Below, piece after piece: positions 55,101 through 63,295 of a DNA stretch of 64,000 bases (the first letter of the stretch is position 1; every line of letters begins with the position of its first letter). Source of the stretch: Streptomyces sp. NBC_01716. Its GTDB lineage: Bacteria; Actinomycetota; Actinomycetes; Streptomycetales; Streptomycetaceae. The notes under the pieces were generated by a model. It did no database searches and was not told where the DNA came from. It saw only the letters and a list, made by a program, of their open reading frames with translations. The DNA is taken from NCBI RefSeq assembly GCF_036248275.1, contig NZ_CP109181.1, positions 6,758,001-6,822,000 of the forward strand. The letters run 5' to 3'. Both the position numbers and the translations under genes were made by a program.

Positions 55101-55900
55101 AGCCCGGCCGTTCCGGCTTCGGCGGGCGAAGCCGCCCGGCGTGGGGCCAGTGCCGGGGCGTGGAAGGCGCCGATCACCGCCGCCACGCGGCGCGTTGTGC
55201 CTGCCGCCTCGGTGATCGTGCGGCGCATGTGGGACTCGCGGGCCAGGTCCGTCTGGGGTACTCCGCCCGCCGTCGACGCGTCGTGGCGCAGTGCCCAGCC
55301 GACGCCGAGTGCCGCGCGGCGTACCGCCTCCGGTGGGCAGTCAGGTGCGCGGACCTCCACCGTTCTGTCCCACAGGTCGTCGCCGTCGCGGCCCGTGCCG
55401 GACGCGTCCAGCGCGGCGGCGAACGCGGTTCCTCGGCGGTCCGGGCCCGCGTCGGAATCCCTCGGCGTCCAGCCAGGGTCGGACAACGGCAGGTCGCAGC
55501 AGCGCACTTCGACGCCGTGGTCCCTGGCCCAGCGGATCGCCGCGAGTTCCGGGGAGAAGTCGGCGAACGGGTAGAAGCCCAGGCGTCCGTCCTCGTGGGC
55601 GCCGGCGAGCGCCACCGGTGCCACCGTGCCGGGGGCGGCGAGATGGGTCAGCCACGGCTGGAAGTCCGTCGGCAGCTCGACACAGATCACGTCGGCGCCC
55701 GAGGCGTCCAGCAGCGCCGGTATCGCCGCGGCCAGCGCGGGGCTGTGGTGCCGTACCCCGATCAGGTACGGCTCCACGCAGCCCGCGAGCGCGCTCACCG
55801 CGTCCCGGGGATCACTGGCGGCACTGTCGTCCGCGGTGGTGTCCACCGCCTGCGCGCCGCTCAACGCAGGTTCTCCCTGAGGTCCCAGAGCCGCCGCCAC
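52109..55900 (-). CDS. DUF5682-vWA fusion protein
   Basis: The protein has 1263 residues. The N-terminal ~850 are DUF5682-like, opening with YLIGVRHHSPALAAAIPAL and ELPTDFQPWL and continuing with helical repeats. A Gly/Ala-rich insert lies at ~260-330. After a Pro/Asp/Arg linker (~865-900) comes a von Willebrand factor A domain with MIDAS DVSGSM (~1105), GGGTHI and VVVVSDFEEG. These are usually two adjacent genes, and here they are one frame. GTG 55900 lies 40 nt inside the MoxR gene. GTG 55846, 15 nt past the MoxR stop, is an alternative that keeps the conserved start. Expected to act with the MoxR ATPase. Confidence 0.85.
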   Translation of the reverse strand: MAAALGPQGEPALSGAQAVDTTADDSAASDPRDAVSALAGCVEPYLIGVRHHSPALAAAIPALLDASGADVICVELPTDFQPWLTHLAAPGTVAPVALAGAHEDGRLGFYPFADFSPELAAIRWARDHGVEVRCCDLPLSDPGWTPRDSDAGPDRRGTAFAAALDASGTGRDGDDLWDRTVEVRAPDCPPEAVRRAALGVGWALRHDASTAGGVPQTDLARESHMRRTITEAAGTTRRVAAVIGAFHAPALAPRRAASPAEAGTAGLAGAVGAVGAVTTKGALRPETAGFGGNAEASPSAAADQAARAAGAAGSDHPARTIGNGGSSRAGIGGGGVVTSLVPYTFGLLDSRSGYPAGIRDPRWQQAVFVAGGVGERVREAAAGAITGLCRAMRDAGHTAGTGEAVEALRLADDLARLRALPAPGRGELLEAVTAVLGQGEPLGRGRALARALETVLVGTERGRVAPGTPRSGLGPAVEAELAALRLPCPESPEPREVRLDPLRSELDGRREVLLNRLQVCDVGYCSPGDVTRTGDSAGLSTRWQASWTPSVPARLDLVGVRGVTAAGAAAGKLREIAHAQHAEGGPTASHTLTGLRDAARCDLPELVTERLAEAADVLPSSATLPELLAALDLLHALRQGHLPGTTDATRRDASELAVVLLEAAVRGLPGLAGSDDPQDAVALVALATRAGEHRLGLRMDDALTTLATTGSPVIRGAATATRVLLDLDAPQALGDRVASWVDRAVDPDGRHRLSGLLTGLLTAAGPLLQSAEAALTPLLDRVDTLPDQGFLDRLPALRGGFDVLTPADRGRLLRSVADRLGDRPDLTLSAPPELVALWTAADTAGLAALTALGLPEPVVPSRRPGADDAPEDTHRPENRTRPADDSRRLAPADRWRLLLGRESDQLPDGARRYAHALDELYGSGRGEGADGITDGLPGAPGDGGGQGRSFPSAREWAKELDVLFAADVREEVLARAADAGRTDVIAELDPASVRPSVELLQSVLSLAGGMPEQQLAQLRPLVRRLVDELARELATRLRPTLTGLAHPRPTRRPGGKLDLPRTLRANLAHTRRLDDGRTVVVPEHPVFSTRASREADWRLILVVDVSGSMEASVIWSALTAAVLGGVPTLSTHFLTFSTEVIDLTDRVTDPLSLLLEVRVGGGTHIAAGLAHARSLVTVPSRTLVVVVSDFEEGYSLGGLLGEVRSLAASGVHLMGCAALDDTGAPRYSVPVAQQLVAAGMPVAALSPLALARWVGDRLRGENR

Positions 55901-57039
55901 ATCTCCGCGCCGTCCTCGGCGCGGCGTCGTACCGGTCCGTCCCAGTACCCCAACAGCCGCCCGTGGTCGGTCTGGTCGTCCTTGAGGACCACCCCGAGCA
56001 AGTGTCCAGGGACCAGGTCGAGCAGCTCCCCACCGGGCAGATACGCCGCTGCCACCCCGAGCGACGCGGCGACCTGCACGGCTTCCGCCGTGGACATCAC
56101 GGTGCCCGGCCGCTCCACGTCCCAGCCCTCGGCCGAGCGACCGCTGCGCAGATCGCGGAAGACGGTGACCAGCACGTCCAGGACGGCGTCGTCCACCCCG
56201 TACGCCGTACCCGCGCGCTCCACGGCCGCCGTGGCCTGCCGGCGCACGAGCGCGGTCTCCGCGTCCGCGTCGGCGATGGGATGGATCGTCTCGAAGTTGA
56301 AGCGCCGCTTGAGCGCTGCGGACATCTCCGAGACACCCCGGTCCCGGAGGTTGGCCGTCGCGATCACGCTGAAGCCGGGGACGGCCGCGGCCTGCGCGTC
56401 GTCCGTGCCCGCGAGTTCCGGCACGCTCAGCCGACGGTCGGACAGGATCGACACGAGCGCGTCCTGCACCTCCGGCAGACAGCGGGTGATCTCCTCGATC
56501 CGGGCGACCCGGCCGGTGCGCATCGCGGTGAGCACCGGGGAGGCGACCAGGGCCTGTGGTGTGGGGCCCTGGGCGAGCAGCAGCGCGTAGTTCCAGCCGT
56601 AGCGGAAGGCGTCCTCGGTGGTGCCCGCGGTGCCCTGCACGGTGAGGGCGCTGGTGCCGCTGACGGCGGCGGCCAGCAGTTCGGAGAGCATCGACTTCGC
56701 GGTGCCCGGTTCGCCGACGAGCAGCAGGCCGCGCTCACCGGCGAGGGTGACCACGCACCGCTCCACCAGGGCGCGTTCGCCGATGAACTTGGGGGCGACG
56801 GTCAGCCGCGCGGGCAGCCCGGCGTGGGTCCCCGTCAGCCGCAGCGCCTCGTCGCCGCTGCCGCAGATGAAGGTGACCACCGCGCGCGGGGTCAGCGCCC
56901 AGCCGGGTGGGCGCGGGCCGTCGTCGTACGCGGCGAGAAAGGCGAGTTCGGCGGCGTACCGTTCCTCGGCCGGCAGGGACTGCCGGCTCGCGGGGGCGGT
57001 CGCCCCGGTGTCCGTCCGGGTGTCTGTCCGGGTCGTCAT
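55861..57039 (-). CDS. MoxR-type AAA+ ATPase
   Basis: The protein has 392 residues from ATG 57039 (GAGGA upstream). Walker A GEPGTAKS at 109-116, Walker B RIEEI (~180), sensor/arginine-finger region ATANLRDRGVSEMSAALKRRFNFE (seen in pieces). MoxR ATPases work with vWA-domain proteins as chaperones that mature or disassemble protein complexes, and the vWA partner is the next gene. A 103-nt gap with a strong hairpin and a TTCAC triplet repeat separates it from the giant gene upstream. Confidence 0.93.
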   Translation of the reverse strand: MTTRTDTRTDTGATAPASRQSLPAEERYAAELAFLAAYDDGPRPPGWALTPRAVVTFICGSGDEALRLTGTHAGLPARLTVAPKFIGERALVERCVVTLAGERGLLLVGEPGTAKSMLSELLAAAVSGTSALTVQGTAGTTEDAFRYGWNYALLLAQGPTPQALVASPVLTAMRTGRVARIEEITRCLPEVQDALVSILSDRRLSVPELAGTDDAQAAAVPGFSVIATANLRDRGVSEMSAALKRRFNFETIHPIADADAETALVRRQATAAVERAGTAYGVDDAVLDVLVTVFRDLRSGRSAEGWDVERPGTVMSTAEAVQVAASLGVAAAYLPGGELLDLVPGHLLGVVLKDDQTDHGRLLGYWDGPVRRRAEDGAEMWRRLWDLRENLR

Positions 57040-57056
57040 GCAGAGTCCTCGTTCGG

Positions 57057-57071
57057 GTGAAGTGAAGTGAA
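57057..57071 (-). repeat. Three TTCAC tandem repeats in the moxR leader
   Basis: TTCACTTCACTTCAC on the minus strand, 18 nt before the MoxR ATG and just upstream of its GAGGA ribosome site. Possible protein-binding site or slippage-prone spacer. Confidence 0.7.
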
Positions 57072-57104
57072 GTAGTGCGGTGGGACAGGGGAGTTGGAGT
57101 GAGT

Positions 57105-57132
57105 GGGGCGGGGTGGCTCGGCACCCCGCCCC
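57105..57132 (-). promoter_or_regulatory. Intra-operon hairpin before moxR
   Basis: Perfect 11-bp stem (57105-57115 with 57122-57132) and 6-nt loop, 10 nt past the stop of the giant gene. There is no T-run after it on the minus strand, so partial termination or an RNA-stability boundary is more likely than full termination. Confidence 0.55.
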
Positions 57133-57142
57133 GGCCGCACGG

Positions 57143-60100
57143 TCAGCCCCGGCCGCCCCGCCCGGCGCGCCGCGTCTTGAGCTCGTCGAACCGAGGGACG
57201 TCGCCCTCCTTGATCCGCTGCCAGGCCCTGCGGTAGAGGTCGGCCACCGGCTCGGTGGGCGCGATCACGTCGAGCGGCGCGCCCTCCGCGCTGACCAGGT
57301 CGAACAGCGGCAGCTTCCACCGCTCCAGCGGGGCCGCCGCCGACCCGGTGACCGTCCAGCCGCCCGGCAGGAAGAGCGAACGCCTGGCCCCGGTGCGGGT
57401 CGCGCCGACCACCAGGTCGGTGGCCGCCAGTTCCTCGCGCGCCGCCTCGATACGGGCGGCTCCGCCGCGCCGCCGCTTCCAGCCCGTCCACCGGACGACA
57501 TTGGTGTCGGTCGGATCGGGCATCGCCAGCAGCATCAGATAGAGCACGGCGGCGTCCTCACTGATGCCGCACTCCTTGGCCACCTCCACGACCAGGTCGG
57601 GGACGGAGCGGCCGGGATCCTGGGGATACCAGGTGCCGTCCTTGTCCCGCTCTCCGGCCACCGGTTCGCCCGGGTCGCCGAGGAGCGCCGTGAAGCGCGG
57701 GTCGCGGGCGACGCGCAGACCCGCCTCGGCGGGGAACAGCTGCTGGGCGTTGGCGCTCTGCCCGGACCCGTACCCGCCGACGCCTCGGAGGACCGGCAGG
57801 TACGGGTCACCACCTGCCTCGTCCAGCAGCGCCACACGGATCGCGGGCTTCGGCTGGTCGTCGGACGTCGCCATGACCACCGCGCCGAAGCGTTCGTAGC
57901 CTGCGCCGGTCTCGGTGGGCGCCCCGGCCGCCTTACGGAAGGCGGACAGGTGCACGTACCGGCCCACGCTGAGCATCAGCTCCGGGTTGGCCAGCCGCTC
58001 CCGCACCACGCTCAGCACGCCCGGAAGCAGCGCCCGGACCGGATGACCGGCCGGCAGCCGGTGGGCCAGCCACGCGGCCGTCGCGATCACGGTCGTCAGC
58101 GCGCCCGTGTCGAACACGGTGGTGTCCTTTCCGGCGGGAACGACATGGTCACCCTCCACCTGCCAGGGCGCGTCGACCGCCAACTGCGGTTCGCCGGACG
58201 GGTCGATGAGCGCCCGCAGGGTCCGCTCCGCCGTCCAGGACGACCGCACGGCCCGGACCGCCTCCGACACGAGCAGCAGCATCTCCTCGGAGACAGGGGT
58301 CCGCCGGCCCAGCGCGCTGTTCCAGATCTCGGCCGCCGCGGCGACGTCGGGCCCCTCTGTCCACAGCCGGGCGGGCTCCGCCGGCAGCAACGCCGCCACG
58401 ACGGCCCGCCGGACGCCGACGTCGACGTGGCGCAGTGTGTCCCTGGCCAGCGCGGCGTTCGGGGCCTTCAGCCCCAGGGTGCTGCGTACCTCCGTGGGCA
58501 GGAAGCCCTGCACGTACGTGTCCACCTGGGGCAGACCGGCCACCACCAGCGCCGCCATGGACGGCGTGACGCCGGTGAGCCGGGCGAACTCCTCGGCGGC
58601 GGCAGGGAACCACGGCGCGGGCCCGCGCTCGGCCAGTTCGGCGCGGAAGGCCCCGAACCAGTCGCCCTCCCGGCCGTGGCCGAAGCCGATCTCGCGGGGC
58701 GCCGACCGCACCGTGTACGGAGCGGGAACCTCGAAGCGGCCCGTCGGATCGTGGAACAGCGCGGCGAACTCGCGACGGTGCCCGTTCCAGAACTCCGGAC
58801 GGACGACGGCGATGAACGCGCCGTCGGCCAGCGACAGCACACCCGACCAGTTGCCTCCCCGTTGGCTGCCGTTCGCGTCGAGGAGCGCGCTCTCGTCGAG
58901 CTGGAGCCGGCAGACGCGCCAGCGGCCGGCGTCTTCCGCCGTGGTCAGACCGAGCGCGGTCAGCTCCGCCAGCAGCCCGACCAGCGTCTCGCGGTGCTCC
59001 GCCGCCGTGGCCGACGAGGCGGCCCGGTAGGCGGACGCGGCGGCCGGGGAGTCGAGAAGCTTCTCCCACTCGGTGCTGTCCACCGGCAGCGGCGACCCGT
59101 CCAGATGGAGGGGTGCGGCCGTACCGGCGGCGGCCCCTGTCTCGTGCGCGGCGTCTGCTTCCACCCCCACCGGGCTCGCCAGCACCTCACCCAGGACCTG
59201 GAGCTGACCGGCGAAGCTACGTGACTGGGACGAGTAGCCCACCGAGAACTGGCAGTCGTCCGCGAGTCCGTTGAGCGCTTCCCCGATCAGCTCGTTCTCC
59301 GGGCCGACCGCCTCGGTCTTCGGCGTGTGGACGACCGCCTTGCTGTCGAGCCGCTCGACGATCGCGTCCAGCGCGGCTTGCTGCTCGGCGGTGAACCGCA
59401 CCACCCCGGCGATGCCCCGCACCAAGGCATCGTGGGTGACGGCGGGCAGCAACTGACGTACCAGGGAGGGCAGTTCGTCGGGGTGGTCCGTCCCCGTCCG
59501 CTCCTTCTCGGCTTTCCTGGCCTTCTCGGCCTGCGCGACCGCCGCCGCGAGCAGCGTCGCCGCCGTCTCGCGGTCGATCCCCCGCAGCGCCTCGGAGCCC
59601 CTCGGGTCCCTGACCCTGAGGCAGTGCCAGTAGTTCTCCGGCGGCAGCACCGCCGTGCCCGCCGCGAACGAACCCGGCTCGCCGTTCGTCCGGGCGAGCG
59701 AGGTGACCCCGCCCTCCGGGTCGACCAGACTGATCTCCGAGCCCGTGGCACTGACACACCGAGGCCGGTCGTCGCCGGGGAAGAGCAGGGGGCGGGCCGG
59801 CCAGCCGATGTCCGGGGACAGCGTGACGGCGTTCCCGGCCAGGTCCTCGCAGCGCCGCGACCCGTCGGGCAGTCGCACCACCCGCCAGCCCAGCAGCCCG
59901 CCCACCGGATGCGCGCCGGGACCGGTCCTGTCCGACGGGGCGGGCACCAGCGTGCCTCCGAGCAGCTTGCTGCCCTCCGGCGCGTCGCGCGTCGCCTCGG
60001 CGAAGAAGTCGGGCCTGCCGATGTCGCCGGTATCACCCGTCTCCGGGTCCAGTTCACGCAGGCGCAGCTTGCCTTCGGCGTCCTTGGCCCGCGTCCAGTA

Positions 60101-62275
60101 CCGCGTCCCGTCCGTGGTCACCGACTGCTCCTCGGGCAGCGTGGTGTCCCCCGCGTACAGGACACCGCCGCCCGTGAGCCGCCCACCGCCCGGCCTCGGC
60201 ACGGTGTACGGGCCCAAGCCGTTGCTGAGCGCGTCGACCCGGACGCCGCGGACGCCGTTCGCGGAATCGACGAGGACCGGGCGGTCGGCGGCGGTGTGCC
60301 AGTACCCGTGCAACAGGCCTCCGTCGGAAGCGGCCCGCCAGTGCACGAGCAACTGCCCGTCGACGTAATGGAATCCGGGGTGTTCGTACCAGCGGATGTC
60401 CCGGTCGGGGATGCGCAGGTCGTGTGTCAGTACGGCGCCTTCGGCGTCGAGCACCCGCGCCTGCGAGGTGCCCGCCACGATCAGATGGGGCCAGGCGTCG
60501 GCGACGACCAGCCGGTTCCGCTCCTCCTCCGGCATCAGCTCCGCTACGGCCGCCTCCCAGGCGGGCCAGCCCAGTTCGTCGAAGATCCCGGCCCGCAGTG
60601 TCCGGACCAGCAGTGGGACCAGATCAGTGGCGGCGACGGCCCGCACCTCGTCCTCCGCGAGCGCCAGCGCCAGGCTGGGCAGCCGGCCCAGCCTGTTCAG
60701 GCTGTCGGGCACCAGGGGCAGCGTCGACGCGGCGGGCCTGCGGGCGACCTCGTTCATCCACTCCGTGAGCATCGGGCGCCCGCCGGGGGAGTCGGCCACC
60801 ACCTGGAAGCGATCCGCCTCGTCACCGAACTGGTCGAGCCCCGCCCGGAACGCGGGCCGGAACCGGGCGTCGGCCTCCAGCGCGCGCAGATCGCGGCGGT
60901 TCGTATCCTGCCCGGCCCACTCCCGCACGTGCAGCCGCGGGGTCCACCCCTCCGTCTTCGGATCGGCGACCGGCACGTGCAGGGACAGCAGCAGGTCCAG
61001 CAGGTCCACATCGCCGTAAGGAACCGGCAGTTGGCCGGTCGCGCCGGTCGCGGCCAGTTCGGCGCGCAACTGCCCGGCCATCCGCTCCACGAGCGGGTAG
61101 AACTCTGGTGTGTCGGGGACCGCGCCATAGGACGGGGAACGGTACTTCGTGAATCGCAGGTACCAGCCCAGCGTGCCGTCGGCGGGCCGCTGCCCGGCAG
61201 GCAGCCCGGCGTCCCAGAGCCCCGCGGTCGCCCCGCACTCCTCCAGCAACTCCACCCAGAACTCGGCGCAGTCCCCGTCCTCGGGCAGCAGGTTCAGCAG
61301 CGTCCCGCGCGTCGAGGGCTCCCGCAGGGACAGCGCGGCGAGAGCCGGGCGATGCGCGGTCCACCAGCCCGGCGCCGCCCGCCGGGTGGCAGGGAGGGCG
61401 AGCAGCTCGGTCAGATACGCGCCCTCCGCCACCGTCACGTCCGCCCCGGCGGCCTTCGCCAGCTTGCGCAGATCGGTGGACATCTGGACCGACGGCTGGA
61501 TCCCGCCAGCGGTGCGCCGTACACACAGCTCACGGAACCGGCGGTACGCCTCCTCGGCCGGCATCCGGGCCGCCAGCTCCCGCGCGTACCCGGACAGCGC
61601 CTTCACCGGCAGCGCCCCGGCCAGCGCGAACTCCAGGAACACCGCGTCCAGCCGCTCCTCGTCCACGGCCAGCCCGTGCTGCCTGTCCGCGTCGCGCGCC
61701 CGCATGAACATCTGCCCCGCGTACGTGGGATTCTCCGCGCCCAGGAAGACGCGCCCGGCCTGTTCGAGGAAGGTCGGCAGGAAATGCGGTACGGAGTCGG
61801 CCAGACGTCCCGCGATCTGCTGGTACGCGGTCAGCGCCGCCTTCGGTTTGGTCTTCGCCTGCTTGGCCACGCGCTCCAGCTCCGGCACGAGCCCGAGCGC
61901 CTGACGGCCGTCCCTCGGGTGGTGCACCAGCACCCACTCCGGGAAGCTCAGCGACTGCCGCATCCCAAGGCCGACCTCGGCCGGCTCGCCGTCCGCTTCC
62001 AGGCCGAGAAAGCCCGCGGCCATGTCCTCCGCCGCTCCCAGCTCCCCGGCGACCAGCCGCACCACGACCCGGTCGTCCAGCCCCGGATGCCGGTAGGCCC
62101 GGGTGGTCAGGGGGACCGCGCGCGGTCCCGCGTCCGGGGTGCCGGGCGGCAGCACCGCCCCGGCCCTCAGCAGCTGTTCGGCCTCGGCCGCCGTCCGTCC
62201 CTCTGTTCCCGCTCCCACCACAGCCCCCGTCGTGTCCGTTCCCGCCCGCATCCGTGCCCCCGTGTCGTCACTCAC
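57143..62275 (-). CDS. 1710-residue uncharacterised protein of the MoxR-vWA operon
   Basis: I recognise no catalytic motif, signal peptide or membrane helix. GTG 62275 overlaps the DUF4132 stop (GTGA). The N-terminal ~500 residues are helical, Leu/Ala-rich, with repeat-like units (VPELERVAKQAKTKPKAALTAY, LSGYARELAARMPAEEAYRRF). Residues ~580-900 look like a beta-propeller or beta-rich region, with many turns of the kind WYEHPGFHYVDGQLLVHWRA and TGDIGRPDFF. The C-terminal ~350 residues are basic and helical with GWKRRRGGAARIEAAREEL. The gene is codon-typical for the host. Position between DUF4132 and MoxR genes suggests it is the main client, scaffold or effector of the ATPase. Confidence 0.85.
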   Translation of the reverse strand: MSDDTGARMRAGTDTTGAVVGAGTEGRTAAEAEQLLRAGAVLPPGTPDAGPRAVPLTTRAYRHPGLDDRVVVRLVAGELGAAEDMAAGFLGLEADGEPAEVGLGMRQSLSFPEWVLVHHPRDGRQALGLVPELERVAKQAKTKPKAALTAYQQIAGRLADSVPHFLPTFLEQAGRVFLGAENPTYAGQMFMRARDADRQHGLAVDEERLDAVFLEFALAGALPVKALSGYARELAARMPAEEAYRRFRELCVRRTAGGIQPSVQMSTDLRKLAKAAGADVTVAEGAYLTELLALPATRRAAPGWWTAHRPALAALSLREPSTRGTLLNLLPEDGDCAEFWVELLEECGATAGLWDAGLPAGQRPADGTLGWYLRFTKYRSPSYGAVPDTPEFYPLVERMAGQLRAELAATGATGQLPVPYGDVDLLDLLLSLHVPVADPKTEGWTPRLHVREWAGQDTNRRDLRALEADARFRPAFRAGLDQFGDEADRFQVVADSPGGRPMLTEWMNEVARRPAASTLPLVPDSLNRLGRLPSLALALAEDEVRAVAATDLVPLLVRTLRAGIFDELGWPAWEAAVAELMPEEERNRLVVADAWPHLIVAGTSQARVLDAEGAVLTHDLRIPDRDIRWYEHPGFHYVDGQLLVHWRAASDGGLLHGYWHTAADRPVLVDSANGVRGVRVDALSNGLGPYTVPRPGGGRLTGGGVLYAGDTTLPEEQSVTTDGTRYWTRAKDAEGKLRLRELDPETGDTGDIGRPDFFAEATRDAPEGSKLLGGTLVPAPSDRTGPGAHPVGGLLGWRVVRLPDGSRRCEDLAGNAVTLSPDIGWPARPLLFPGDDRPRCVSATGSEISLVDPEGGVTSLARTNGEPGSFAAGTAVLPPENYWHCLRVRDPRGSEALRGIDRETAATLLAAAVAQAEKARKAEKERTGTDHPDELPSLVRQLLPAVTHDALVRGIAGVVRFTAEQQAALDAIVERLDSKAVVHTPKTEAVGPENELIGEALNGLADDCQFSVGYSSQSRSFAGQLQVLGEVLASPVGVEADAAHETGAAAGTAAPLHLDGSPLPVDSTEWEKLLDSPAAASAYRAASSATAAEHRETLVGLLAELTALGLTTAEDAGRWRVCRLQLDESALLDANGSQRGGNWSGVLSLADGAFIAVVRPEFWNGHRREFAALFHDPTGRFEVPAPYTVRSAPREIGFGHGREGDWFGAFRAELAERGPAPWFPAAAEEFARLTGVTPSMAALVVAGLPQVDTYVQGFLPTEVRSTLGLKAPNAALARDTLRHVDVGVRRAVVAALLPAEPARLWTEGPDVAAAAEIWNSALGRRTPVSEEMLLLVSEAVRAVRSSWTAERTLRALIDPSGEPQLAVDAPWQVEGDHVVPAGKDTTVFDTGALTTVIATAAWLAHRLPAGHPVRALLPGVLSVVRERLANPELMLSVGRYVHLSAFRKAAGAPTETGAGYERFGAVVMATSDDQPKPAIRVALLDEAGGDPYLPVLRGVGGYGSGQSANAQQLFPAEAGLRVARDPRFTALLGDPGEPVAGERDKDGTWYPQDPGRSVPDLVVEVAKECGISEDAAVLYLMLLAMPDPTDTNVVRWTGWKRRRGGAARIEAAREELAATDLVVGATRTGARRSLFLPGGWTVTGSAAAPLERWKLPLFDLVSAEGAPLDVIAPTEPVADLYRRAWQRIKEGDVPRFDELKTRRAGRGGRG

Positions 62276-63138
62276 GCGTCCTTGCCCTCCTTGACCGTGC
62301 GCCCGGCGTGCAGGGCGGCGGCCATGCGCATCCCCTCGGACCAGGCCACCGGTCCGACCTGCCGCAGCGGCAGCGTGCGCCCGTCCTGGCGGCTCCAGGA
62401 CAGGTCACCGGTCTCCGAATCCCCGTACCAGTACGGCTCCCCGATCCACACCGACGCCTCGGTGACCGTCCCGGCCTCCCGTATCTGACAGGTGGCATAG
62501 CCGCCCGTCACCCGGTAACCGAGCGTCGTGGCCCGCGCCGCGAGCCCGAACCGTGAGTCGTAGCCCGCGCCCGCGAAATCCGAGACCGAGGTCGCCTTCT
62601 CGGCGAGGTCGGCCGGCTTGTGCCAAGTGGCCCGGTGGATCTGCTCCACCCCCTGTGTCAGGCCCAACTCGGCGGCGAATTCCCGCAGATCGTCCAGCTC
62701 GGGCAGCAGCACGGGATGCGGCAGAGTCACCGTCGCCGGTGACAGCCGTATCGTCTCGCCGTCCGGATCGACCACCCGCAGCTCACCCGAGTCGGTGGCG
62801 TCCCGGAGGAACCCCACCTCGTCCGGGCTCCCGCCCATCACCACCAGGTCCCGCAGCCCCGCCTGCCACGCCTCGTCGGGCCACACCCGGGCCAGCAGCC
62901 CGGTGGGAACGGGCAGGGACGACACCATCCAGCTGTCCACCCGCGCGACACAATCGGTCGCGTGCCGGTCCAGCCACTCGGCGAGCGCGCGCAGCCTGTC
63001 CACCTCCGGGTGCGTCCGCACGGCCTTGGGCAGGGTCTTCAACTGCCGCCCCGCGGCCCGCCCCGCTGTGGACCGCGCCGTCACCCGGCCTTCCACCAGG
63101 GCGACTTCATACCCCTCGCCCGCCGGCAACCAGCCCAT
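62272..63138 (-). CDS. DUF4132-domain protein, first gene of the MoxR-vWA operon
   Basis: The protein has 288 residues from ATG 63138, with GGAGAGG about 10 nt upstream. It is essentially one DUF4132 domain: GWLPAGEGYEVALVEGRVTAR, KTLPKAVRTH, WMVSSLPVPTGLLARVWP, then VRLSPATVTLPHPVLLPELDDL and a C-terminal beta-rich half (YDSRFGLAARATTLGYRV). DUF4132 is the C-terminal part of MolR/YehI-type proteins, which often carry WGR DNA-end-binding domains. No WGR is present here. Molecular role unknown. It is the promoter-proximal gene behind a DNA-damage-type promoter. Confidence 0.75.
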   Translation of the reverse strand: MGWLPAGEGYEVALVEGRVTARSTAGRAAGRQLKTLPKAVRTHPEVDRLRALAEWLDRHATDCVARVDSWMVSSLPVPTGLLARVWPDEAWQAGLRDLVVMGGSPDEVGFLRDATDSGELRVVDPDGETIRLSPATVTLPHPVLLPELDDLREFAAELGLTQGVEQIHRATWHKPADLAEKATSVSDFAGAGYDSRFGLAARATTLGYRVTGGYATCQIREAGTVTEASVWIGEPYWYGDSETGDLSWSRQDGRTLPLRQVGPVAWSEGMRMAAALHAGRTVKEGKDA

Positions 63139-63213
63139 GGAACACGCACCTCTCCCCGTTCACGCACGATGAATCCCGCAGGGGAATGGACCCCGCACTG
63201 CGGTAGGAGAAGA

Positions 63214-63235
63214 ACGCTACCGGGACCCACTGACA
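63214..63235 (-). promoter_or_regulatory. RecA-NDp/PafBC-type promoter of the MoxR-vWA operon
   Basis: On the minus strand TGTCAGTG (63235-63228), 8 nt, TAGCGT (63219-63214). The -10 is identical to that of ogt. The predicted start near 63207 leaves a ~70-nt leader to the DUF4132 ATG. Confidence 0.8.
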
Positions 63236-63238
63236 GCG

Positions 63239-63275
63239 ACGGCCCGGCCGCCGGGGAGGCGAACCGGGCCGTCGG
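63239..63275 (-). terminator. Hairpin between pgl and the MoxR operon promoter
   Basis: GACGGCCCGG pairs with CCGGGCCGTC around a GC-rich loop, directly upstream of the damage promoter. It probably ends transcripts from pgl. Confidence 0.6.
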
Positions 63276-63295
63276 GCCGATGAGATGACGTTCAG

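Noticed and set aside
59749..59756. TGTCAGTG on the minus strand inside the giant gene
   Set aside because: The position of the -10 reads TCGGAG; it is coding sequence.
59327..62488. A 1053-codon plus-strand frame opposite the giant gene
   Set aside because: Antisense shadow with Arg/Gly/Pro composition; the minus-strand frame has normal codon bias and operon overlaps.
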